DNA of 64,000 nucleotides. Origin: JACRBR01 sp964371355 (GTDB lineage: Bacteria > Chloroflexota > Dehalococcoidia > DSTF01 > JACRBR01). The stretch lies in contig CAYJMG010000013.1 of assembly GCA_964371355.1 (NCBI GenBank), positions 44,241-108,240 of the forward strand, read 5' to 3'. Of this stretch, positions 57,870 to 64,000 are shown in pieces. The position numbers and the translations under genes are program-made. The notes under the pieces are model-generated. The model saw nothing but the letters and a program-made list of their open reading frames with translations. It did no database searches and was not told where the DNA came from. Each line of letters begins with the position of its first letter. Positions within the stretch are counted from its first letter, which is position 1.

Positions 57870-59507
57870 TTACTTCGCCGCTCGGCGAGCAAACGCACCA
57901 CCGGCCACCAGCGTCATGCTGCCCAGCACCAGGGCGATCAGCGTCCACATCGGGAAGCTGCCGCCGTCCTGGCCCAGGTAGCCGCCGTTACCGGTGTCCG
58001 GAGGAGTGATCGGCGCCACCGGGACAGGCGGAGCCAGCGTCGGCTGCGTGGCCAGCGGCAGCGCGCAGTCCACGCGGATCGACTGCTGCACCGGCGAAGC
58101 GATGCTGCTCGATCCAGCCGTCACGATAACCGTCACGCCCGCGCTCGAGTTGGAGAGCGGGGTCACGACCGTCGAGGCCTGACCATCCTGGGTCACCGTG
58201 TTGATCGGGTCCGCGGTGCCGAGGGCAACCACGCTGAAGTTCACCGGCACGCCGTCAGCAACGTCGTTGCCGTCGGAGTCGGTCACCTTCACCGTGACGG
58301 TCGCCTTCTCGGAGCCGTCGCACTTGATCGTCGAGGGCTGAGCCGTCAGTGAGAGCGCACTCGGCGCGCCGCCGACGGTCAGATCCTGGTTCGACTGGTC
58401 GTCGTCGGCATCGAGGTCGCCGTCCGAGTCGATCGAGGCGCGGATCGTCGTCTCGCCCGTGCCGCGGCCACCGCAGACGACGCGGTAGTGCCCGATGGGG
58501 AGACCGTCGCCCGGGTCGATCGTCAGGGACGTGTCACCAACGACATCGTTAACCGCATCACCCTCGCCCAGAGCGGCGAGCGCCTGGTCGTCAGCTGGAG
58601 GCTGGACCGTGATGGTCACCGGCACCATCGTCAGTTCGGTGTCGTCCTGGTCCACCGCCACGGCGTACGCCAGCGTGGCGTTCGGCGGAGCGATCGCGTC
58701 GCGGACGTCGGTGTCGGCCACGCAGTCGTCCACGCCGTCCTGGTCACTGTTGGTCTCGACCAGGCTCTCGGCGAGCGTCAGCTTGACGTCGTTCGGAGCG
58801 CCGACGGTCAGCATGTCCTCGGACTGCTCGACCGCTTCCTGGCTGATGACCACTTCCTCATCGTCGCCACGTTCCGACGCCGAGGCGCCGTCGTTGAAGA
58901 CGCGCGTGTAGACAACCCCGTCGCCATCGCTGGCCGGCGTGTCGTCACAGTCCGGGTCCTCGCCGTTGTCGTCGCAGAGCCAGTTCGTGGTGTTCGCACC
59001 GGCCACGAAGTCGTCGACCTGGTAGCCAGCACTCGCGTCGAAGCTCACGGGCGACTCGTCATCGACGAACGCGAACACGATGTAGTTGCACAAGTTCGCC
59101 GGCAGCGCCCCTGTCGGGTCGGTCGGGTCGATGAGCCCCGTGCAGCGCTCGTCCATCTGGTTGGCATCGAAATTCTCAATGCCGGCCAGGTCACTCTTCT
59201 CGAGCACGCCGTCGCCATCGCCCAGCGGATCCTCGCCGGGGTCGAGATCGGATCCGGCCATGATGGCCCAGTCGGCCGCATCAAACGTGATGTTGCAGGC
59301 CCTGGCGAGGTCGTTGTCGACCCCGTCGGCGGGCCCGGTCGTCACGTCGTTCGAATTACCGTCGATGTAGGGCGCAAGCAACAGGCAGTGCACGACCGAG
59401 ATGTCGGTCGTGACCGCTTCCGCGGAAGGAGCCGCCCCGCGCACGCCGAAGCCCAGTACCAGGGCCGCGATCGCCGCCAGGCCGCTCAGACCAATCATTT
59501 TCAACAA
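57870..59507 (-). CDS. Sortase-anchored surface protein with PPDTG signal (Big-1-like domain)
   Basis: This 545-residue protein has a signal peptide (GLAAIAALVLGFGV), Asp/Gly-rich EF-hand-like stretches (DPLGDGDGVLEKSD, DSDGDLDADDDQ), a Big-1-like Ig domain (SALSLTAQPSTIKC to VTVKVTDSDGNDVADGVPVNF) and a C-terminal sorting signal: PPDTG at 502-506, then a helix (WTLIALVLGSMTLVAGGAF) and ARRAAK. It is exported and joined covalently by a sortase. PPDTG replaces the usual LPxTG. It is a paralogue of the next gene upstream. Confidence 0.88.
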   Translation of the reverse strand: MLKMIGLSGLAAIAALVLGFGVRGAAPSAEAVTTDISVVHCLLLAPYIDGNSNDVTTGPADGVDNDLARACNITFDAADWAIMAGSDLDPGEDPLGDGDGVLEKSDLAGIENFDANQMDERCTGLIDPTDPTGALPANLCNYIVFAFVDDESPVSFDASAGYQVDDFVAGANTTNWLCDDNGEDPDCDDTPASDGDGVVYTRVFNDGASASERGDDEEVVISQEAVEQSEDMLTVGAPNDVKLTLAESLVETNSDQDGVDDCVADTDVRDAIAPPNATLAYAVAVDQDDTELTMVPVTITVQPPADDQALAALGEGDAVNDVVGDTSLTIDPGDGLPIGHYRVVCGGRGTGETTIRASIDSDGDLDADDDQSNQDLTVGGAPSALSLTAQPSTIKCDGSEKATVTVKVTDSDGNDVADGVPVNFSVVALGTADPINTVTQDGQASTVVTPLSNSSAGVTVIVTAGSSSIASPVQQSIRVDCALPLATQPTLAPPVPVAPITPPDTGNGGYLGQDGGSFPMWTLIALVLGSMTLVAGGAFARRAAK

Positions 59508-59782
59508 AGCTTCTTCCTCCTGATGTTACGCGCCGCTCCGCGGCGCTCGTCTGGTTCTCTACGTTCTTTGCTTCTTGCGGGTGGCGTTCCCGGGGCCTGG
59601 GTACTGGCCTCACGTCGTCCTCGGCCGAGTTATGGCGACGCGATGGTCGCATCCACGCCGTCCGGGTTGCCTGGCTCCTCCTTTCCTCCTCCTCCAAGTG
59701 CGGGGGACTTCATCACCGCATCCTGCGGGGTCGCACGGACGCACACAGATTCGGCCTGCCGGCCTCTGCGCGCCATCCGTAT
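59508..59782 (-). promoter_or_regulatory. Long GC-rich leader of the first PPDTG protein
   Basis: About 275 bases separate the likely transcription start from the ATG, ending in AGGAGGA. The leader has several possible stems. No known RNA family was recognised. Confidence 0.35.
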
Positions 59783-59810
59783 AACGCTTAGGACGCCCCC
59801 GGGGTTAACC
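59783..59810 (-). promoter_or_regulatory. GGTTAAC-N16-GCGTT promoter-like element (copy 2)
   Basis: GGTTAAC (59804-59810) is followed by 16 bases and GCGTT (59783-59787), the next bases being AT. Spacing and both blocks match copies at 24012-24039 and 62943-62970. Confidence 0.55.
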
Positions 59811-59854
59811 GGCCCGACGGGGTTTCTCCCTACGTCGAGCCTCTACCCGGGCAT

Positions 59855-59886
59855 AGACAGAGGCGACCACCCGGCCGCCTCTGTCT
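59855..59886 (-). terminator. 11-bp stem after the second PPDTG surface protein
   Basis: AGACAGAGGCG and CGCCTCTGTCT pair fully around a ten-base loop, about 20-50 bases after the stop at 59906. Confidence 0.6.
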
Positions 59887-59905
59887 TATGTCACTCTCAG
59901 CTTCG

Positions 59906-61759
59906 CTACGCCCTGCGTCGCGCCAGCCGGCCGCCTGCCGCAAGGGCCGCGCCCCCGGCCACGATGGCCGCCACGCTCCACCACGCGAACCCGCCCGGCC
60001 GGCCGGCCGGGCCCGAACCCGTGTCCGGCGGACGGATCGTGCCCGTGGGCGCCGAGCCTCCGGCCGCGGCGTTGCCCGTGCCCGGGGGCGGCGGGCCGCC
60101 CGAACACTGCACCAGGATGCTCTTCTCAACCGTCGTCCACGTCTGGTGGAGGTCGTCGTCGTGGTCGATGCCCTCGTCGAATTCGATGGTACCGTCGTGG
60201 TTGTCATCGACCGGATCCTTGACATCGATCTGGCCGTTCGCCCAGACCCGGACCACCACGCCCTGCGGCTGGCCGTCGGCCGTCAGGCCGTTCCCGCCGC
60301 TCAGCGCCGTGATGGTCGAACTCGCCGCTCCATCGGCCGTGTCCGCCTTCAACGGGTTCGCCGTCCCCAGCGCCAGCACCTCGAAGTTGACATCCAGCCC
60401 GTTCGCGACCGGATCCCCCAGCGCGTTGGTGAACATCGCCTTCACGGTCGACGTGTTCGACCCGTTGCAGTCCAGCACCGGCGGCTCCGCCGTCAGCGTC
60501 ACGTCAGTCGCGGGGCCCACCACTTCGATCTGGATGGTCTCGTCGGCCGTCGTGCTCGCGTTCGGGTCAGGGGTCAGGAAGAAGTGCGTGTAGAAGTCCA
60601 GTACGCCCGGCTGCCGCCCGCCGCACACGAACTGCGGGAACGAGATGCCCAGGCTGCCCGTGTCCAGCGTGGGCGTCTGCGGCAGCGCCACACCACCCTG
60701 CTCGGCGAGGTTGGGGACGAAGCTGAGCGCCCCCTTCGGGGTGCCGTCGACGATGTTGTCCGGGTAGTGCCGCGTCATGTTCCACTCGATGAACGCGCCC
60801 ACCACCTCGTTGCCGAAGTCGTCCAGCGCCTTCGCCACGATGACGGTCTTCTCCGCCGCGTTCACGGCCCCCAGCACGCCGTCCGTCGTGGCGGCGAAGT
60901 TGCAGTCGGTCGGGTCCGGCGGTTCGTTGATGTGAGGGAACGTGCCCGGCGTGCTGAGCGTCGCCCCGGTCTGAATCCGGCTCTTGCCGAACAGCGGCGT
61001 CAGCGTGATCTCCTTCGGTATGCCGACCGCGGTGACCTCGATCGGGAAGCTGACACCTTCCTGGATCACATCGATGTGCGCGGTCGCCCTGCCATCGGAA
61101 TCCATTGCGGCGTCGAGCTGAGCCTGGCTGAGCGTCAACGGTATGGCGATCACGCCGTCGCCTTCGGTCGCGGGGTCGCCATCACAGTCGTCGTCGGGAA
61201 AGTCGCCGAGACCGAGGGCGTTGCACTCGACATCGTTGTCATAGGTTGTGCCGCTGAATAGGAAGCTACCAAGATCGGAGTGGAAGCGCACAGGGAAGTC
61301 ATCGTCCACGAAGGCGATGATGATCGAGTGCTGCCCGGGATGGAACTGGTTGCCATCGAACGGGTCCAGGCCGGCGAAATCCTCCGGTGTGACCTGCACG
61401 ATACCCGGGATGGCCAGATCGCCGTCGGGCTCCGCGCTCACGAACTGGCAGGCGTGCTTGCCCTGTGCCGGCACGAAATGGCCGCGCAAGCAGCGTACGT
61501 ACTCCTGCATGTGCGGGGAATCGAGCTGGTTCGTGGTGCAGTCGGCCGCCGCGGTGAGGGAGTCCAGCCCGCCGAACGCGACGCCCAACCCGAGACAGAT
61601 ACCCGAGTTAAGGGAGATCGCACGGATCGGATCTGCATCCGCCTCCCGCGGCGGCGAGGAAGGCATGCCGATGACGAACGCCGCAACAGCCACCAAACCC
61701 GCGAGCCCGAGCTTCCCAGCCATGCCGAACAGTCTGCTCATCAATGTCCCCTTCGTCAT
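59906..61759 (-). CDS. Sortase-anchored surface protein with PPDTG signal (paralogue)
   Basis: This 617-residue protein has an N-terminal signal (KLGLAGLVAVAAFVIG), Asp-rich repeats including DDNHDGTIEFDEG (an EF-hand loop), a Big-1-like domain (VTLTAEPPVLDCNGSNTSTV, NGLDVNFEVLALGTANP) and a sorting signal: PPDTG at 577-581, helix (WWSVAAIVAGGAALAAG) and RLARRRA. It has the same plan as the previous protein, with extra middle repeats. The ATG at 61759 is three bases after the next gene's stop, so they are coupled. PPDTG matches its paralogue, not the LPDTG neighbour. Confidence 0.88.
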   Translation of the reverse strand: MTKGTLMSRLFGMAGKLGLAGLVAVAAFVIGMPSSPPREADADPIRAISLNSGICLGLGVAFGGLDSLTAAADCTTNQLDSPHMQEYVRCLRGHFVPAQGKHACQFVSAEPDGDLAIPGIVQVTPEDFAGLDPFDGNQFHPGQHSIIIAFVDDDFPVRFHSDLGSFLFSGTTYDNDVECNALGLGDFPDDDCDGDPATEGDGVIAIPLTLSQAQLDAAMDSDGRATAHIDVIQEGVSFPIEVTAVGIPKEITLTPLFGKSRIQTGATLSTPGTFPHINEPPDPTDCNFAATTDGVLGAVNAAEKTVIVAKALDDFGNEVVGAFIEWNMTRHYPDNIVDGTPKGALSFVPNLAEQGGVALPQTPTLDTGSLGISFPQFVCGGRQPGVLDFYTHFFLTPDPNASTTADETIQIEVVGPATDVTLTAEPPVLDCNGSNTSTVKAMFTNALGDPVANGLDVNFEVLALGTANPLKADTADGAASSTITALSGGNGLTADGQPQGVVVRVWANGQIDVKDPVDDNHDGTIEFDEGIDHDDDLHQTWTTVEKSILVQCSGGPPPPGTGNAAAGGSAPTGTIRPPDTGSGPAGRPGGFAWWSVAAIVAGGAALAAGGRLARRRA

Positions 61760-61761
61760 GA

Positions 61762-62811
61762 CTAGTCCTCCTCCTGGCGGCGGCGGGCGCTGAACCACAT
61801 GCCGCTCGCGATGCCAGCCGCGCCCAGCGCGGACGCGCCCGCCAGAAGTGCGATCCACGTGCTCGAACCGCCCTCGTCGGACTGGCCGGTGTCCGGCAGG
61901 GTGATCCGGCCGGCGCCTGCGCCGCCGGTGGTACCGCCGGGCGCGCCGCCTGCCGGCGGCGGGGGCGGGGGTGGCGGCAGCGTCGCCTCACCCGAGGTCG
62001 TCGGCTCCGTGCCCGGCGTGGGCGTCGGGCAGTCAGTCGCGCCCACGGGGCATGGCGTCGGCGTCACCGTGACGAACGCCTGCGACGTCGCGGTGGGGCA
62101 CCCGGGAGTATCCACGGGACAGACCGTCGGGGTCACCGTGGGAGTGTTGGTTGGTGTGAACGTAGCGACGACTGCGCCGATGACCATCTGCGCGTCGTTG
62201 CAGGTGCCCGAGACGCCCAGGACCGGGTTGCAACTCATGAGTTCGGAGGCCGTCTCGTCAAAGACGGTCGCGTCCTTCAGGGTCAGGTCTGAGAGGCCAT
62301 CCACTGCGCTGTACGACACGCGGAACAGTAGGATGGAGTTACCGTTGGCAAGCGCGGACGAGTTGAGGTTCGAGTTGATGCAACTCAGGCCGGAGTCCGC
62401 GTTGTTGGCCGATGGATCCTGGTCAGCAAAGACTGGATCACAGGACCAGCCGGTGCCCCCCAACCCCTCATTAAAGTCGGGGTTGCAGTCGAGGCGTGGC
62501 GGAGAACAGGCGGGCGTAGTCGGTGTCAGGACCAGCTGGCTTGCTCCCAGCGTAATCGTCATGCCGTTAATGAAAATGCTCGAGCCGGAGCCGTTGGTCA
62601 GGTAGACATCGGCCGCGAACGTCGTGGTCCCGCTGGCATAGGTGCAGTTGCCTAAACCTGCCTGGATGCCACCAGTGCTCACGTCGCAGTCGACTGATAA
62701 TGAAAGGCCACTACCACCGCCCGCCTGGACTGAGGGCGCTCTGCCTCCCGCCAAGCCGCCGATGCTTAGTGCTACCAGTGCGGCCATGGCGATGGCCAGC
62801 CGTCTCCTCAT
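61762..62811 (-). CDS. Sortase-anchored surface protein with LPDTG signal
   Basis: This 349-residue protein has a signal peptide (LAIAMAALVALSIGGLAGG), a Cys-rich beta domain (residues 30-200, cohesin-like: SLSVDCDVSTGGIQ, VYLTNGSGSSIFINGMTITLG), a Thr-Pro and Cys-rich linker (TPTVCPVDTPGCPTATS), and a true sorting signal: LPDTG at 305-309, helix and SARRRQEED. A GAGGAGG site precedes the ATG at 62811. It is encoded just before the second PPDTG protein and is likely co-transcribed with it. Confidence 0.88.
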   Translation of the reverse strand: MRRRLAIAMAALVALSIGGLAGGRAPSVQAGGGSGLSLSVDCDVSTGGIQAGLGNCTYASGTTTFAADVYLTNGSGSSIFINGMTITLGASQLVLTPTTPACSPPRLDCNPDFNEGLGGTGWSCDPVFADQDPSANNADSGLSCINSNLNSSALANGNSILLFRVSYSAVDGLSDLTLKDATVFDETASELMSCNPVLGVSGTCNDAQMVIGAVVATFTPTNTPTVTPTVCPVDTPGCPTATSQAFVTVTPTPCPVGATDCPTPTPGTEPTTSGEATLPPPPPPPPAGGAPGGTTGGAGAGRITLPDTGQSDEGGSSTWIALLAGASALGAAGIASGMWFSARRRQEED

Positions 62812-62942
62812 GAGGGATCCTCCTCGTTCTTCCTTGACCAACGGTGCGAACCATACCATCGTGTCGGAATCTGGGGCAATACGGTTTGCGAGCAAACGCC
62901 AGCTAAGCCGCGCCGGGCGCGGGTCCTTCCGTTCGAACGGAT

Positions 62943-62970
62943 AACGCCCTGAGACGCGGCGAAGTTAACC
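62943..62970 (-). promoter_or_regulatory. GGTTAAC-N16-GCGTT promoter-like element (copy 3)
   Basis: GGTTAAC (62964-62970), 16 bases, GCGTT (62943-62947), then AT. It lies about 130 bases before the LPDTG gene and is identical in spacing to the copies at 24012 and 59783. Confidence 0.55.
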
Positions 62971-63018
62971 GCCCCGGCATCGAAAAACCGCACAAGATTA
63001 CGGGAATTGTGTTGCAGC

Positions 63019-63059
63019 TAATGAGTAAGGGCCCTCATGGCGAGGGCCCTTACTCATTA
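63019..63059 (-). terminator. 18-bp perfect stem-loop after the LPNSG gene
   Basis: TAATGAGTAAGGGCCCTC pairs fully with its reverse complement around a five-base loop, 34-74 bases after the stop at 63093. It is the strongest stem in the window. Confidence 0.75.
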
Positions 63060-63092
63060 TGTCCTGTTACCGGCGATTATGTCGCGGGCAGC

Positions 63093-64000
63093 CTAGCTCC
63101 TCACCCGCCGCTTCATGATCACCACCCCGTACAGCCCCATCCCGGCCGCCGCGATGGACAGCACCGCGATCATCCAGTCGCCCGCACTGCCGGAGCCACC
63201 CTGGCCCGAGTTCGGCAGTGCCGTCGCACCACCGGCGCCGCCCGGCCGCGAGGTGCTGATGCCGGCCACCGTGCTCACCGCCGTGGCCGTGCTGGCCGGC
63301 CGGGTCGAGGTGGACTGCGGCGTCGACGTGCTCGCCTTCGGCGTCGGCGTGTGCGTCTTCGCCGTCGTCGTGTGCGTCGCCGTCGCCGTGTTGGTGGCGG
63401 TATTCGTCGGCGTGCTGGTCGGCGGTGGCGTGTTCGTGCTCGTCGGCACCGGCGTGTCCGTCGGGTCCGGCGTCTGCGTCACGCCCGCCGTCTGTGTGGC
63501 TCCGGGCGTCCTCGTGCCCGGTGTCCCCGTCGTCTCCGCGGTGACGCTGGCCTCCGGCGTGTCCGTCGCCGTCGGGACCGGCGTTTCGGTCGCGTCCGCG
63601 ATCTCCGTCTCGGTCGCCGTCGGCTCAGGCGTGTTCGTGTTCGTCGGCTCCGGCGTGTTCGTCGGCTCCGGCGTGTTCGTCGAAGTCGGTACCGGCGTGT
63701 TGGTGCTCGTCGGCAGCGGCGTGTCCGTGCTCGTCGGGGTGTCCGTGGGCTCCGGCACGGGCGTATCGGTGGCCGTGGGCACGCCCACAGCCGTGTTCGT
63801 CGCCGTCGGCGTGTTCGTCGGCGTGTTGGTCACGGTCGGCGTGTTCGTGTTCGTCGGCTGCGGCGTGTTGGTGCTGGTCGGGCCGGCCGTGTTCGTTGCC
63901 GTCGGTGTGTTGGTGTTCGTCGGCAGCGGCGTGTTGGTGCTGGTCGGCTGGTTGGTGCGCGGGCTGGTCGGCGTCGGCGTGTTGGTGTTGGGGGGGGAGC
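63093..64000 (-). CDS. Thr-Pro-rich surface protein with LPNSG signal (5' part missing)
   Basis: This frame is open without interruption to the right edge, so it is the C-terminal part of a longer protein. About 230 residues are a Thr/Pro/Asn stalk (TNTPT, TSTNTP, EPTNTP units), followed by a short helix-breaking segment and a sorting signal: LPNSG, a helix (WMIAVLSIAAAGMGLYGVV) and MKRRVRS. It is cell-wall-anchored and extended. LPNSG is a fourth variant of the sorting motif. The start and signal peptide are outside the window. Confidence 0.85.
   Translation of the reverse strand, partial: SPPNTNTPTPTSPRTNQPTSTNTPLPTNTNTPTATNTAGPTSTNTPQPTNTNTPTVTNTPTNTPTATNTAVGVPTATDTPVPEPTDTPTSTDTPLPTSTNTPVPTSTNTPEPTNTPEPTNTNTPEPTATETEIADATETPVPTATDTPEASVTAETTGTPGTRTPGATQTAGVTQTPDPTDTPVPTSTNTPPPTSTPTNTATNTATATHTTTAKTHTPTPKASTSTPQSTSTRPASTATAVSTVAGISTSRPGGAGGATALPNSGQGGSGSAGDWMIAVLSIAAAGMGLYGVVIMKRRVRS
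63240..64000. repeat. Degenerate coding repeats for the Thr-Pro stalk
   Basis: The DNA is built of GGCGTGTTCGTCGGC-like 6-12 base units on the plus strand. Slippage could change stalk length. Confidence 0.65.

Noticed and set aside
58488..60593. A 701-codon plus-strand frame opposite the two PPDTG genes
   Set aside because: It is compositionally an antisense shadow (Arg/Asp/Val/Gly-rich), crosses a terminator and two gene ends, and lacks a ribosome site or known domain.
63240..64000. CRISPR or tandem-repeat array at the right edge
   Set aside because: The repeats are unevenly spaced, have no constant spacers, and translate without stops into a Thr-Pro stalk ending in a sorting signal.
1..64000. 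tRNA, rRNA, prophage or plasmid origin
   Set aside because: No cloverleaf with a GTTCGAATC-type T-loop, no rRNA sequence, no integrase or phage structural genes and no replication initiator were seen by eye.

Overview
This is a high-GC bacterial window with about 58 genes. The cell looks monoderm-like: three class E-type sortases sit beside cell-wall-anchored surface proteins with LPxTG-like signals, many secreted proteins carry Thr-Pro stalks, and lipoproteins are common. With the dimeric-type glycyl-tRNA synthetase, long HPF, c-di-AMP receptor, FGLLP-type and DUF4173 membrane proteins and a CysO/CysM cysteine route, it most resembles a member of the Chloroflexota, or less likely an actinobacterial relative. 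That placement is inference; there is no rRNA in the window. No tRNA, CRISPR array, prophage or classical insertion sequence was found. The one mobile unit seen is a small REP-associated transposase element.

Layout. 1-8.3 kb: a cut CaiB-type CoA-transferase, an ABC1/UbiB kinase with a palindrome before it, DinB, hotdog thioesterase, DUF433/DUF5615 pair, OsmC, a 35-residue membrane peptide, VOC protein, DUF4173 membrane protein and an amine-oxidase-like flavoprotein. 8.5-12.6 kb: a minus-strand cysteine operon (Rrf2 regulator, cysK, a MoaD-MoeB fusion, cysO, cysM). 12.7-15.2 kb: retropepsin-like/DUF5678-like pair and an FGLLP-type membrane protein. 15.4-21.1 kb: an assimilatory sulfate operon (sir, cysH, cysC, sat, then a Na/Pi-type transporter). 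21.3-28.4 kb: RDD protein, a BNR-repeat lipoprotein, a Baeyer-Villiger-type monooxygenase, and two paralogous lipoproteins made by a tandem duplication that also copied the monooxygenase 5' end. 28.4-39.6 kb: nth, a 3D-domain protein, thiolase, hpf, aldehyde dehydrogenase, secreted proteins, a coupled DinB-msrB-methyltransferase-GNAT run and a second CoA-transferase. 39.7-45.9 kb: zinc-ribbon gene and REP/RAYT element, DUF3105, glycyl-tRNA synthetase, c-di-AMP receptor, DUF2804. 46-55.1 kb: lysA, hydroxyacid dehydrogenase, tsaB, ndk, a FitAB-like toxin-antitoxin pair, GNAT, flavin-binding protein, gyrA and a DJ-1/PfpI protein. 55.2-64 kb: the sortase island.

How it works together. The two sulfur operons cover sulfate uptake, activation and reduction to sulfide, then cysteine synthesis by a sulfide route (CysK) and a protein-thiocarboxylate route (CysM, CysO, MoeB-like). 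A 27-nt element, 20/27 identical, lies before both operons, and the first gene of one operon is an Rrf2/CymR-like regulator, which suggests one sulfur regulon. In the sortase island four surface proteins end in two kinds of sorting signal (LPDTG/LPNSG and PPDTG). Two of them, plus the BNR lipoprotein 35 kb away, share an exact GGTTAAC-N16-GCGTT promoter-like pattern resembling an ECF sigma target. This possible cell-surface regulon is the most interesting undescribed signal in the window.
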